A DNA stretch of 64,000 nucleotides from Gorsachius magnificus. Taxonomy: Eukaryota > Chordata > Aves > Pelecaniformes > Ardeidae. The notes below the pieces were generated by a model, which saw only the letters and a program-made list of their open reading frames with translations, had not been told where the DNA came from and searched no databases. Made by a program: the position numbers and the translations under genes. Positions 1 through 64,000 of the stretch are shown here, in pieces (position 1 is the first letter of the stretch; every line of letters starts with the position of its first letter). Where the stretch lies: contig CM067082.1 of NCBI GenBank assembly GCA_034008185.1, positions 128,403,988-128,467,987 of the forward strand, written 5' to 3'.

Positions 1-3000
1 ACACCACCTCATGAGCTGCAGGAGCTCTCCCACAGTGCCCGGATAACAACAAAGATGCAAAAGATCATCAGATGTCCACTTGCAAGGCTGCACCTGTACT
101 TCACAAGAAACTGTCTTTCATACAGAAATAGCAATTCATGGAAATGAAAAGCCAGCAGTGCATGAGCATTTCACTGTAGCAAGACATTAAATCAGAGCTT
201 TCACTTAGTGCCTCATTTTAAAGGTAAAGTCCATTCTAGTAGGTATGACTGATGTTACACAAGCACATCTAGGGACGCAGCAGATGAGAAACTTTCCAAA
301 GTGAAGCCAGTGGGCTTGAATTTCCTTGGCCAGAGAAGCACATCATTCCTTTTGTTTTGGCTAAATACCATCACCCCTTAGAACAGGCTAATGACATTTA
401 TTTCTCAGTTCAATAGATAATCACCTTAGTAGCTGTTTTTTAATAACACTACATGTTATGAATAGCATGGGCATCAAATGAAAAGTGAAACACAAGACAA
501 ATGAACCAGATCCCATATACCGCAGATGCAGAGGGGTACGGCCAGAGCTATAGAACGGTAAAGGACAGAAGCAAATATGAGCCAATGCAGGAGGGAGAGG
601 AAGAAACCAGCTGCATCATGGAGCTGAATTAGTTGTAAACTACAAAGGAATGAAGTTGTGAGGAGAATTAAATTATTACAAGGTCGAAGCACTGCCAGCT
701 ACAGGTAGCTGGCACGTAGCGATAGGATCCCAACACCGCAGTCATCAAGAGAGATGTGTTAGCCACCTCACACCACCAATTCTTGCTGCTCCCTGCAGAA
801 TCTGAGCAGACTCCTCAAAGTATATGAAAGAGAAAATCAATTACATTTCAGTACAATGACATGGCAGATGTATTAATGTACGTGTAATAATAGTAATGTT
901 TATTGTTATTATTACAGTAACCAGCTGTAGCTTGGGTGTACGTTTAAAAATTGAAGTTACTCTCTTCAGCTATACCCTAGATCTAAGATTAGAGCTAAAA
1001 AAGTATTGCTTTGAGATGACGTTAAATGGTTCCAAAAGAAGAGCAAGTTCCTGCATAAAATACTACAGCAGTTTCGACATGGATTTTGAGAACCCCCTTG
1101 AAAATAAGTGGTAACAGTGAAATCGCTGAGAAATTGCAACACATGGAGTTTTGCTCTTAAGACCGGCTCTTAAACTGACGTACAAAATGTTTTGCACAAA
1201 GCCGCCTTTTGTCATCTTTGCTACGTCTGCTGAATTCTTTTATGCTAACTTACATGCTGTATGAATTATTTTGCTTTGATTATTAAGAAGTTGTCGGTGG
1301 TAGAAAATCTAATTTATTTCCTCACAATAAAGAAAAAGCTTAGAGCAGCGGGAGATGGAGTCACTGTGTGTTACAATTTAAGTTACCACTCTGATTAGAC
1401 CAGTTAATTAAACCTATTCTCATTTCGTATGTACCTTCACATGAAGTCTAACATTTACATTTTACTGCTTTCATTTTCATAAACAAACATGCCATATAGC
1501 AGGCTAGCAAACAAAAAGCCTTGTTCTTTGATACTGACAGTCACACTGAGTTGCATCTTGAATGCCGTTAGGTGCGTTAGCTGAAAAAAAGTGGTACTAG
1601 CTCATAGATTTTCCTGGTCGTACTGAGCAAGTGTCGTCTCAGGGTGACTAAAGTTATAATCTCCACCTTTCAAGTTCTGTGAATTCTGGTTGCTTCATCC
1701 TCCAGCAGGATGGCAGCGGCTCCAGGCTTGCAGCGCACAGGGAACAGCCTGGCCACTTTCTGTACGTGCGGTCGTGCGAGTAGCACGCCTTCACCCCGAG
1801 GTCGGGTGGAACAGCAGAACGGCCCGTGTCCCCAACAGCGTCTGTCTATTAAGGACTTGTATGGCAAAACTCTCTACCGTATTGGTTGTTCATTTAATGG
1901 CAGCATGTAATTAATGAAGGTTAAGCGTAGATCCGGTCTTCATATGACAGAGTTGATAGTCACAATATCCAAACAGACATACAACTAGCTATGGGGCAGT
2001 TTTAAAGAGTAGAATAAAACATTATTGTTGCAAGTACCCCTGGTTTCCAGTCTCCGTTCCCCTACTTCAATAAGCAGCTGGTGCTAAAAAAACACAGCAA
2101 AGAGGTTTCCTTAATAAATGGAAAACCACCTCCTACCTCAGTCCTTCAGCATGCGAGGTAAGACTTCAGCACCATGAGAAATGCAAGTGTTCAACGTGTG
2201 GTACTACGCACGAGCTTTACAGCCTTGGCTTGCGTATTTTCTTCAGTAGTTTTATACTGATCTGAGACATCTGTACTTATATTCACCACAGCAACAGGTC
2301 CGCATCCCCCCAAGTTTGTGACACCATTTACGGGTTTTGTTCATTTTTGTTTTGTTTTGTTTTTTAGAACTACTGACTTCAGTCAAACATACTCTTCTGC
2401 CGAGAATGCTGGGCTTCTCTGTGCTACTGTTGGAAAATCTTGCCAGTTGCCAGCTTTATTTTTTCCCCAATATTTTTCTCCCCAGAAAAGCATGGGCACT
2501 TCAGAGCTTTTTTGTATGCCAGAGTTATTCTAAATAGTTTAAAATCCTATTAAGTTGAGATTTCAGTATCAGCTACCATCTCCTCACAATGCTTTCTTTG
2601 AAGGGGGCTGCACAATTTTTAAATATATCACTTTTCCTTAATAGAATGGAAGCAGTTTGCAGGCAGATTGAGTACTACTATTTCAAATACAAGTCAGCAT
2701 CTGTTGTGTGTTGTTCCTGCACAGCTAGATTTAATATGCAAAGGTATTTTCCCCACTCCAGAATAATAATGGAAGTGTTAGTAGTAAATCAGATACTGCT
2801 GTTTGTTTTGCAATACTGCTAGCAATAAAGGATGTAACGATGAAGAGAAAAGTACAATTAGAGTTTTGCTTCTCTAAAGAACTTTCTAAATATTGTATAA
2901 GTATTTAACATTTATAAGGGTGCTGAGATTTGCTGGAATTATGAAAGACTGGATAAACAGACCTTGAACATCAGAACCAAGGCGGCTTATTTTTTGTTGA

Positions 3001-6000
3001 ATCTGTATCACGGTTGATCGGCTGTACTGGAGAAAAAAAAAAAAAAAAAAAAGAGAGATGCAAGTTCTGACTGAGACTTCTGACTAAGTGTTTGTGGGAT
3101 GAAACATTCATTTAAGCCAGTTATTTCATAATAATCCACCCCCTTGCAACAGTTCCTTATCTAAAAGCTATGCTTTGTCCTTCAGGTACTGCATATATCC
3201 AAAAGGAAGTGCTAGGGCAGGAAGAAGCTTACAGCACTTAGTTCACCGGGTAGGACTTAGCATATGGTTAATTAAATGCTTAGATGACAACTACAGCACA
3301 CTGAAGCCTGCTATGAGAGAATTTCAAAGACCGTCACGAAAGACGAAGCGCTGCAGCTCCACTGGTTTGCAGGTACCATGCCATCCCTGCGGCTGGCGGG
3401 GAGCATGTGCCAGGATGGTGGGGGCACAGCCAGCACTCAGAGGTGTTCTGACCTTGCGGGTGATGGCTGGGGTGAAGATGCCCATCCAGCATGCAGGGTC
3501 CAGTGTAAAAAAGAGCAGGCTGTTGATCTGTAGTAACCTGGTGTAAATCAAGTTAAGTGCACACCTTGAAGGGGCAATTCAGTTGCTCATCTCTCCTAAA
3601 AAGGGAATAGCAGCAATAGAAAAAGATTTCACAGAGATTACAGTGTACAGAAATAAAGTTTTATGGGATATATGCCTAAACTGCCAGGAGGGCTATGAAA
3701 AATCTGAAGTCTCCGCTTCAGTGTATGATGTTGTAGGTAGTATAGTGATAACGTCACAGCTCCTTGAGCTTTGTGTTCAGAGGCAACAGCTAATACAGGT
3801 CCCTACTGAGACAATGAAATAGAGCACAAAGAATTTTATATTCTCCAACCGCTAACCTGTGATTTATCAGTGCACCTAATAACAGGAGCTTGCGACTGCT
3901 CCTTGGAAATCCCGGTCACCTACAGAACAAATATGTAAGGAATATAGCTAATTGCTGGCTTTCCGAAAGCACCTCTTTCTTAGGTGAGTAAAAAAAAACA
4001 ACAAAACAAACCACCCCCAAACCTGTTGGCTCCCTACTTGCTGGGGTAGGGGGAGGTTATTTTTATTTTTTAAAGGCAACAATTTATTATGAATTTTAGT
4101 CAGATAACTGAGCTCAGATGTAGTTGTAATCTCTTTAATGAGGTAATTAATAGATTAACAATGTTCCTGAAGATAACACAATGTATACTTTAACAGGTAA
4201 ATTAACTTGGTGTTGTATAAACCATAGAAAACCAACAAAGTTCGCTGAGCATCTCTGCAGGTCTCTAGTCTCACCCTCCATAGTGCTTGCTTTGCCTCCT
4301 ACCAGAAGTCTTTCCCAGGCATCTCATTTTAGCACTATAGTTTTGGGGCATTTGTGAGGGGTTTTCAAAACCTGTGCCGCTGGACAGGTCTTTCAGTCTC
4401 TCTCTCTGAGTCACTAGGCATCTGAAGCACACAGGGGAAAATACCTAACCCGGCCTAGTGAAATAAAGCATAAATTTGCACTCAGAATGCAATATACGGC
4501 ACGATTCATTGCTTGCAAGGAAGGACAGACTTCCGACTGGCTTTTCATTTACTGGGGACTAGGAGTTTTGAGCTAAGACTTATTTGCATTTTCCCTTCTT
4601 CCAGGCCAACAGCACTCCAAGGTGTGACACAGACAAACTGTGATGTAGTAGCATCTGTGCAGTTCTACACCTTTTCCAGGTGTGTGGCAGTTGCATCCAG
4701 CCCCTCAACATGTTTGGATTTTGACTAATACATTAAATTCTGCTTTGGATGTGAAGGGTGTTAAAAAAAAAAAAAAAATCAGCTTTACAGGAGGGAGTGG
4801 AAAGAGCAAATACTCCCTTGCTTTGATTTCTAGCATTAAAAGTAAACTTCAGTCAGTAGAACGTGAACCAGGACTAAGCATTCTAGATTGGCTTTTTCTC
4901 AAGCCTAGAAAAAGTTGTTTGGCTGCAGGTGATAAGAACTGCAAAGTTTCAGTGCAACCAGAGGAGTTCTTTCCCCCCAGGGTCACAGACAGTTTCACCA
5001 GCTAGCCTGACTGCTGCAGGAAGGTTTCAGGCTCTGACGTGGACACGCAGTGAGCATCTGATACTTGCGTAGTACTGGATATTTGTCGTAGATTCTAACA
5101 CTTCAGCAAAAACCAGTAATTCTTCTTCTCGGTCACAATGCTGAAAAGTTTCAGTGAGAAATCCAGGCCTATTATTGTGTGCTATATGAATATAGCCAAA
5201 GGAAAACTGACCCTTATCCTAGGGAACTCATAAGCCTGTATTATGGTTAGGTGAAAAAAAGAGGGAGAAACAAACCAAAGAAAAGAGGAGGATGAAAGAA
5301 CAAGGTCTCAGGGAAGACAAACATTGTGTGGGTGGGGAACAGTAATTTCAGCTCATTGCTCAGCTATAGTCTAGAATTTTTAAGTCTTATCATCTCACCG
5401 TGTCTTCTTTTTAAGTTAACAGTAAATCTCAATTATTTCAATGAATGCAAGATTGGGCCTACTGTTTGCTAAAGTTTAAGAGTGAAGTCCACTGAAAATT
5501 AATTTGAAAGCTGATTCTGAGTGTGCTAGGCAGAGAGTTTTCTTTTGCGTTCCTAAGTTTCAATTCTTGGATGGAAACAACAGTAAACTCACTTTGAAGA
5601 CCTTACAAAAGCTGCCTCTGCAAAATCATTTTTGCTTTCATCTCACAGAGAATAGGATTCAAACAAACCACATTATACATTCCAGTTTCATAATATTGAA
5701 AAAGAGTAGAAGTCTCTCAGCGAATCTGGCACCTAACAGCTGTTGCCACTAGAGTTGTAAACTCTGCTTATGTAAAAACCTGCCAAAATACTAATTTTTA
5801 AGTGCATACGTTTTTAAGCCTTATGTTGACATCACAGCTTTTTATAAGAATATAGGTTTCTCCTGTTCTGGCTCTCATGGCCACACCACACTACTTAGCA
5901 GGCTTTAAACAAAGTAAGGAAGACAGATAAACAAATTTAGGGAGGAACAGATTGTTTAGCTGAGATTTTAATCACATCACTTAACTCCAGTGGATGGAGA

Positions 6001-9000
6001 CAATGCTGCAAGAGCCAGTAATTCTGCAAGGGTAAGCTCTGTGGTTCTCATCTGCTCTTTGAAGGCCTTCCTCTACACCTCTGCCAGGACATGACACAGA
6101 AGGAAGATTAAGGAAGAGTCCAGGCAGGACTCTAGGAATCAGAAGAAGCAGCGGGATACTATAAACAATCTTATTTTTTTTCCAGTTTACTTATTCCATT
6201 CAAGGCTTCTGCACTAATGGGATATAAAAGGAAAATAAATAATACATCTTTACATAAGGAAAAAATAAGCATGGACATACTGTAAGCAGAAAGGGAATTC
6301 TTCATGCTTTGAAGGCTTTGGATTTCAGATGGTGAGTAATATGATAGATGTACAGCCCACCAGTGCATGCAACCCCAATCTGAATCTTGAAAGGAAGCAT
6401 CAGAAAGCTTTAAAGAGGACAAATGGCTGCATCCCTTCCTCCTATTTTAATGATGGAAGGCCTCTGAAACCGTAGGTCGTTCTGCAAAAGCCTGTTATTA
6501 AGTCTTAGGGAGCCTACCTGCTGAGTCTCACTTCAGAGCCCAGCGCTTTTGTTTAGGGACACTGACATCTACGCAGCCTTTCATCTCAGCACAACTCCAG
6601 ATAGAGGGTTTTTTAGGTGAGCACCACTGCGCTCCCTTCAAATCACTGATCTTTGAGTCCTTGCTGAGGATTGATTGAAGGCCCAGCAGCCTAGCACCTA
6701 AAGTATATACATCCTTCTGTGTTTTTCAGAGGTGTGATAATTCAGAGTTGAGATAAAACGATAGCCGTTAGCAGCCACCACAGAGTCCCTGACTCCCAGC
6801 TTTCACTGTTACAGAACAGAAATTCTTCCTTTCATGTGAAACAATAGCAGCAGCCAGCAGACATTTCAAGAGTGGAGATACCATTAAAATGCAAAACTAA
6901 AGCCCCAAAATGAACAAGATACTTGTCAGTTATCTACACCCTTCCGTCTGTAGTCAGCAGGCACGTTTTGGTTCTCTCAGTTCACATGCTTTAGCACAGA
7001 CAGGTCCCCTCACGTGCAGCATCTGGATTAAAGCCATGTCAGCGGATGTCTGCTACCCAGTATAATTCAGTAACAAAAGAAGAAAGATCCAATAAATTAC
7101 TAACAGCCACAGTCCTTGGGTCACCTGGAAAATAACTCTTGCCAGAAACAAAACACACTGTACTGCAGAGAGGCCTTGTGTCATTAACAACAGCAGCAGA
7201 AAAATTTCAGGGAGATCAGACAAGTTGACATACCTTCAAACAGCCAATGTTCTCACTCTCCAGGTCAAAGTAAAGCAGCAGCTGAGGATTTTATTTTTGC
7301 CTTCATAAACACAGCAAAGCCTTGTCTTCCCCTCCCACTTATTGTCCCCAGAGCAGCTGCTCCTGATCTGGGGAGGAATTCATAAGGACCTGATGCAGGT
7401 GCACCTATAATTACATCTTATGGAGTGCTCTGACAAAGCAACCCTGAACTAGACTGCTGGGGGGGGGGCAGGTATTTTTGCTCATATTGTGCTATAGCAT
7501 GAAAACTTTACTGCTCAGCTTAACTGGCTCCTGCCCTTTCTCTGCTGCCCCAATGCCACCATTGGTGGAGCAGCACCCGTACTTCAGCAAGCCTCCCAGA
7601 CCTCGCACTTCTCTTCTTGTCTCATCATGCTCTGAGTGAGTCTGTGCAGCTTGGCACCAGTAACCCCGGCAGCTGTCTGGATTATGAGCAGTACCTACAA
7701 GATGACGGTGTTGAGAAGTGACTTCACTCGGTCAAGTCTTGTGCAAACACACGGTGAAAGACAGCACAGCTTAAATAAACAGGGAAAGGGTGGAAGAAAT
7801 CCTCATTTGATAGGTGGTGAATAGAAGCACCAAAATTCAGTGATTTGCTTCAGGTTACTTGAGGATGCACAGACCACATGAAAAAACAGGTTACCAGAAT
7901 CCTTGTTTGCTGCTTTAAATACAGGACAAATTTCCATCACCTTTCCTCATGCAATCTTAAAAAAAGGGCTTTGGGAATTCACACGTGGGGTATTTAGTGG
8001 TTGCTGGAGTGCATCTGCAAATGCTAGGTTGGGACAGAGTCTGGCAGCAGGAGGTGTGGGAAGTATCTGCTGTTGACTGGGACTGTCTAGTGAGAAAGTA
8101 GGGGGCTGCTAGAGTGGGCTTCTTGCCTGTTGTTGCCTTGCTGTTCACTGCTGCTCCTGTCTCTTCTCCCTGTTACAACTAACTTCTCGCCCGAGTCCAG
8201 CAGGAGGGCAGCTGGTTAGTGGTGGGAAGGACAGCAGACTCTGGCACCAACAAAGGCAACTACAGTGGACTCAGCTGTGCTGCCATGCCTACTACAGGAA
8301 ACCTGTGACCTTTCTGAACCACTTCTCTAAAAATCTAAGCCCGGAGGGAAAATTGACTTAGGTTCCTCCTGGCAGTGGTCTATTTTAATCAGGATTGTTC
8401 TTCTGTAGAAAGGGCATCAGAGAACACAAAGCACGGTGGTGATGTTAAAATCACCTGATTGCATTCAGCCTTGATGTTAATATTGCCAACTGCTGTGAAA
8501 TCACCCTGAGTCACCTCTGTGAAACCTGTTGAAGGGCAGCAGTTAAAGAGAGCTGTGCTCTTCTAGTACTGGTCAAGAGGCTGTGTTAGAATAATCAAAG
8601 CGTTGTTGCTGCTATCTCTTGTGCCTACCTCTGGGCCTTGTGGTGGGATACCATTCAGATTGTCCCACCCTTGCTGCTTGGTTTCTTTCCCAAAGAAACA
8701 TTGCACGTGCCTTCATTGGCCCAACCTGTCCCTATCCAGGTAATTATCTGAGCAAGTGATCTGTAGTCTACCAAACAATAAATATTAATGGTTTCACTTG
8801 ATGCTTTCATTTCATTTGTGGGGAAGCCCGCATTTCACTGCTGACTGATTAAATGTGGTGGTAAAAGGTACAATCTTGTGGATTTCAGTACACTCATAGC
8901 ATCCTTTTGAGGAGCGAACACTAGTAACGTGGAAGTGTGGATGCATTTAGGAAGAAGCTTGGTACAGGCTGATTCCCCTTCTGTCTGCTCCCCTGGAATA

Positions 9001-11519
9001 ACTCAGTTTGCTATTTTTTTTAGAAGAAAAATAAAAATCAGCTTACATGTTCTGTAGGGACAGATTTTTTTTTTCTTCCCCTGTAATGCATATATGCTTT
9101 AATGTCAGAGGAAAATGTTGTGCAGGGGGAGACGGGCCAGAACAGTCAGTGACTAATTTTATGGCACGGGGGGCCTCCCAGTTCCCAGTGGCCTGCCCTT
9201 CTCCCTCTTGCACCTTGGAAGCTTTAATTGAAGTGAGTGTAGTTTATTGATTTTTAGCATAAGGTAATGTGCTAATAGTCAGAGGAGGTCAAAGTAACTT
9301 TAGGCCAGTCAAGAGGGGATGTAAGGAGACATTAAGGATGTGTGTGTAGTGGATTAAAGATCTGATTGTGTTTTCAATGAAATCAGAAGTTCCTTTGATT
9401 TTAGCAGCAAAAGTCCTAGCCACAAGAAGGGAAAAGTGTACTATTTCTTTATCTAAAGACAAAATTATTGTCTTTAAAAAAGAAAAAGCAAGGATTTGGA
9501 AAGTCAGCACATTAAAGTATTGTCTAACTCTGGTTTTATGAGATAATTTTTTTGTCTTATATACTTACAGTTGGCTCAATTAAGCCATAAAGGCACAATT
9601 TCAGTGGGATGCTGAGGAAGCAATTGCATTCTAAAGCAAAGTTTGAAGTTTTTTTCAAGCTCTCCTATAAAGAAGTGGACTCTGAAGAGCAACTTCAGTC
9701 CATAGAAAGTAATAGACTTGGTTTGGCTTTTTTTTTTTTTTTAGCCTTTCTAGATCCATTAAAAATGAAGACTACAAGAAGATCACAAAGTTTGTAACAA
9801 GAAGTGTCCCCGCAGTCTGTTAGAGATGTCCGAGAGGACCTCCTGCTGTAGTCCAGTGAGCAAAATATTTTCTGTATGATTCCTTAATTCTCCTGTGAGG
9901 GATAGTACCACAATCCCCCTCTCTACCATCTTAATTTTCCTGTTCCTGCAGGTGAAGCCTACGTGAGTCTGAACTGGCAAGAGATCAAACTGTTCAGTGG
10001 AATTTAGCTACATTTAACATAATCATTTACAACAAACCTGATGCTATATGGTACTATGTGCTGCGGTCAAAATGGGTATTTGGAGCAGTGATTCCAGAGG
10101 CTGGCTCCTCTCATGTGTACAATCTATAGTTATATTCCAAGATTATGCTATTATATATATAGAATTATGATGTCCTGTTGGCTCTAAGGATTCCTAGCAT
10201 CTTTCTGTTGCAATGAAATTCTATAAAACAAAGATGAAAAATGATGCTGTGTTTACAACCAGTAGAACATATGAATGCTTGCTGTTTGGTAGCGTAGCAA
10301 AACTGCTCACTGAGGGTCTAATTTCACCATTACAAATAGAGTGAACCTACTATTACTGTGTGATAATAATGCAAGACGTAGCTTGTTCTTGACTGAACTT
10401 TACTGTATACATCTGCACAATTTTTTCTGTTTACTCTGAAAAGCAAGCAGATAGGGTTGCTATGTGTATTCATACAGTTATGTGCTTAAATATTTTCTTG
10501 AAAACAGCTTAATCTTTAATACTGCCAAGCACTCGTAGTCCATCCTGTCTGTCCTCCCTCCCTCTCTTCTTCAGAGAGAAAGAAATACATCTTTGTGTGC
10601 GCTGCATAGATGTATGAAAAATAAACTTCCTCGCTAGCAAGTACACCCAAGAACAATGTTGCTAGCAGCTGTTGTGCTTAGAGCCCAGTTGAGAACACTG
10701 TTCTGTTATGAGCTCTCAACGCTCTTCTCAACATCAGTAATCAATGTGCCGGAACAATGTATGGTAAACCCCAATGCCCCGGCCAGGAGGCCACAAAAGC
10801 TCCTCTGTCTTGTGCGAGGGAACTGAAAAGCAGCTTTCTCAGTGCTGCAGAATACGCTGGCAGACCGTGCCAGTTCAGAGCCCTCAGTGCTCCAGAAGAT
10901 GTTTATGTACAAGGAGGGCAAATCTTGTCTAATCCTTGCTTAGGAAGCTACTATAACTCTTATTTTTAAAAAAATGAGAGGAATCATATGTACGCGTTGA
11001 AGACAACCCTCAGATAATCACAGGCTGCTCAGTGGCTGCATGAAGTGCAGCAGCTGAGGAACTGAAAAGGTCTTTGTGCTCCTTCCAGCAGGAGGACATC
11101 GCCTTATCTACCCTCACAAATAAAAAGCAAGACCTATCCTTTAAAAACAAACATACACCTATTTCCTCCTGGTTTATAAAATAGCCATTCCTATAGTCAA
11201 TCATTTTTGCAAGCAGAAAGTTACAATGCCCCAAAGGTTGATAACAACAATGGTAGTTTTTCCTAAAGATGAAATCACAAGTTCATAAGCACCCAGTTCT
11301 TTGATTTTCACTTAGGTTTGTCACTTTCAAGTTGTTGGGAAGAGTTAACATTGGGTAAAGTGGCACCAAAGTAAAACCAAGTAACTTCTCATTGCATCAT
11401 CACCCATCTAAAAAGGAGGTGCCTACTGTGTGTTTTAGGAAGTCTTCCTAGACATCAGTGGAAGCTCTGAGCAGCAACACGTCAGAGAGAGGAAGATCAG
11501 CTCAGCATATGGAATACTG
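1..11519. other. intergenic flank downstream of SCIN; no gene recognised
   Basis: Only short chance frames (the longest about 120 codons) occur and none shows a recognisable protein family. Simple repeats are the A20 at 3033, A15 at 4763-4777, G10 at 7459-7468 and T15 at 9728-9742. In mammals the next gene downstream of SCIN is ARL4A, with a single coding exon of about 200 codons; it is not in this window. Confidence 0.6.
3033..3052. repeat. A20 homopolymer (downstream flank)
   Basis: Twenty consecutive A bases followed by gagagatg. It could be a retroposon tail, but no element body is recognised upstream. Confidence 0.9.
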
Positions 11520-13070
11520 GGGTTTTAAATTTTATTTTAAATGAAATTACATTCAGATACAGCCCAGTTATATTAGCAGAGGTTTAAGCAATGCTTAAAG
11601 CTAACAAACTCCTATACTTAATCCCTTAGCTTCACAGTTCTTTTGTCATTGATCTTGATTATGAGCTCAGACAAAATTCTTTTTTGCATTACCCAGATTC
11701 AAAATCACAATCATGTTAAAAAAAATACAAAAATGTCTAAAATTTCACTTCCAAATCTAACTTATAAGAATAATAAAACCGTTGAACTGCTTTCATTAAA
11801 AAGCTGCGTTGACGTGATTTATAGCTGTACAAATTGTTGTTTAAAACAAGTATTGTAGGATAAGTGCTCAAAGCAGTGCTAAAGATTTGAAGCAGAATTC
11901 TTCCTGCTGCTCTTAAGCAGACTTTTCTGGCTAAATTACAAATAAAACACAATTTGAAAACATACTCTTAAATTCACCAGAATAAAAAAAAGCCCAAATA
12001 ACTGTGTCTGAGAGAAAAGAGAAGGCTGTATTCTATGGTGCGTACTCACATTCCAAATTCCTAGGATGTGGAACGCTTCTGAAATGAAGGGGGTTCCTTG
12101 TGCTTGATATACTTGATATTTGACTAAGACCTGCTTAGAAAATGAGCAGAAATAAATCCTGCACCTGACAAGGTGAGCAGTCTGCATGCTGGAGAACAGG
12201 GTACTGCTGAGTAAGGCAACCGAGACAGAGTATGGCTTAAGTGCAATCCGGTTAAGGCAAAGTACGTATTTTTGAAGCTGTTACTTCTTCTGCTTCCACT
12301 TAAAAGCACTAGTGCACCAGAATGTGTTTAAGAGCTTTGCTTAAAATGATCTGGTGGAGCTGGAGGTGGCTCACAGAGGTAAATCTAAAAAAATTAATTA
12401 CAACGTGCTAAACAGTCCCTCAAAAAAAACCTTTGTCAACTTCGTATTCTAACAGCCATTCACTCCGAAGCTCCAAATATATGTACTAACAAGACAAACA
12501 AACACGTTAAGCACAGCTTTCTCAAAATACCCATCCCTTATTTGCCCCCTGCAAGACACAGCTGCCGCTCTGGATCAGGCATCATCTGAAATTTTACAGG
12601 AGTTGAGTGTGGGAATATCTTGGCCTAGTAAGTAAATCGTGTCCAGTCCTAGCCTTGCAACAGGTAGAGAATTGGTCCTGTATCAAGCCAAATTCTATGC
12701 AATATTATGCTGACCTTAATGTAAAGGAATTTTTGTGGCATTAGTTTGGGTTTTTAAATGAAGGCAGAATTTGGCCCATTTTAGCACATTAAAATAAACA
12801 GATCCATAGCTGCTGTTTGAAGAATCAATAGATTGTTAAAGTGTTAGTAGCACTTTCCGTATTTACTACAGGAAAAGCCCCACTCACCCCATTTGACCAG
12901 TTTACAATTATCATTTATGCTTTCCAGTGCTAAGAATTTCTAGGCTATCCACAGAAATGTTTCAAAGCTCGGGAAAGTGTAACAACAGATGCCTCATACT
13001 GTCGCATAAGCTTGTGCTTAAAAATACTAGAAAGTAGCTGGGCTCTGAAGCTGAAGCCTCCTTGGATAGA
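11520..13070 (-). other. SCIN: probable SCIN 3' untranslated region
   Basis: Reading on from the stop codon on the minus strand, I scanned for poly(A) signals. No AATAAA or ATTAAA appears until AATAAA at 11531-11536, which gives a 3' UTR of about 1.5 kb. A weaker AGTAAA lies near 12860. No clear GU-rich element follows the distal signal, so the end is uncertain. The region is AT-rich and non-coding. Confidence 0.4.
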
Positions 13071-63554
<50,484 letters not shown>

Positions 63555-63582
63555 GGGCGGGGAGCCGGGGCGGAGGCGGGGG
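63555..63582 (+). other. potential G-quadruplex motif next to the SCIN start codon
   Basis: Four G tracts lie at 63555-63557, 63559-63562, 63567-63570 and 63578-63582 with loops of 1, 4 and 7 bases, which satisfies the usual G3+N1-7 rule. The G-rich strand is the plus strand, which is the template strand for SCIN, so any structure would form in DNA and not in the mRNA. Confidence 0.6.
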
Positions 63583-63700
63583 CGCCCGCGCCGGAGGGGG
63601 GGAGCCCGGTGAGGGCCACGGCCGGTCCCCGCAGCGCACCGGGGTGCGCCTTCCCCTCCCCGGCTGCCGCTGGCGGCCCCGCTGCAGGCTGGCTGAGGGG

Positions 63701-64000
63701 CGGCTTTCTTTTTTCTTTTTTTTTTCTTATTTATTAGGGGGTTTATTTCTTATTTATTAGTTGCTTATTTATTAGTTTTTAAACACACCTACAAAACTCC
63801 CCCGGCGTACCTTTCCTTTCTGTGCCCCAAAGCCGTTGCAGAGGTGTTAGAAACAATCAGCACCCCTTGCTGCAGACGGATAATTTTTCTCTATTCTCCA
63901 TTTTTTCTATTCTAAAATGGGAAGAAAAAAAAAAAAGTCAAGAACGCAAAGCGCAACCGGCCTAACCCAGTAGCTGCAGGTGTTACAGCGCTGTGCATTT
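63701..64000. other. AT-rich upstream flank of SCIN
   Basis: Past the CpG island the DNA becomes AT-rich, with a T-rich tract at 63705-63730 and an A run near 63927-63938. Apart from the 12-base repeats I see no gene or motif here. Distal promoter elements or an upstream non-coding exon cannot be excluded. Confidence 0.5.
63726..63775. repeat. three copies of a 12-base AT-rich motif upstream of SCIN
   Basis: The word cttatttattag occurs at 63726-63737, 63749-63760 and 63764-63775. On the minus strand it reads ctaataaataag, which is loosely TATA-like. It sits 170-220 bases upstream of the start codon, directly beside the CpG island and a T-rich tract. It may be simple-sequence expansion only. 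Confidence 0.6.

Overview
The window is vertebrate nuclear DNA, most likely from a bird. It is AT-rich with sparse repeats, has canonical GT-AG introns, contains a CpG island at one end, and carries two copies of an LTR family that I recognise as widespread in bird genomes. The avian call is an inference from the LTR family and from the compact 50-kb size of the gene; it does not rest on a species-specific marker.

One protein-coding gene fills most of the window, on the minus strand. It is scinderin (adseverin, SCIN), a six-domain gelsolin-family actin-severing and capping protein. All 16 coding exons could be traced at base resolution, from the start codon at 63554 to the stop codon at 13071-13073. 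All 15 introns begin with GT and end with AG, and the exon phases join without conflict. The product would be 718 residues, against about 715 for the mammalian protein as I remember it. The one defect is in exon 1: the reading frame shifts by one base near 63414, as if a single base were missing. Everything else is intact, so this is either a sequence error or a recent mutation.

Layout by position: 1-11500 is sequence downstream of SCIN with no recognisable gene. 11520-13070 is the probable 3' untranslated region. 13071-28000 holds exons 16 to 5, fairly closely spaced. 28000-57000 is dominated by two large introns, 4 (16.6 kb) and 3 (12.5 kb), separated by exon 4; each holds one LTR copy of the same family. 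57094-58923 holds exons 3 and 2. 58924-63353 is intron 1. 63080-63700 is a CpG island covering exon 1 and the presumed promoter, and 63700-64000 is an AT-rich upstream flank. Simple repeats and two small recent tandem duplications are scattered through the introns.

I found no bacterial-type systems, CRISPR arrays, tRNAs or rRNAs, and no second protein-coding gene. I do not see a previously undescribed system here. The observations most worth checking are the exon 1 frameshift, the G-quadruplex motif next to the start codon, the two related LTR copies, and a GC-rich patch in intron 10.
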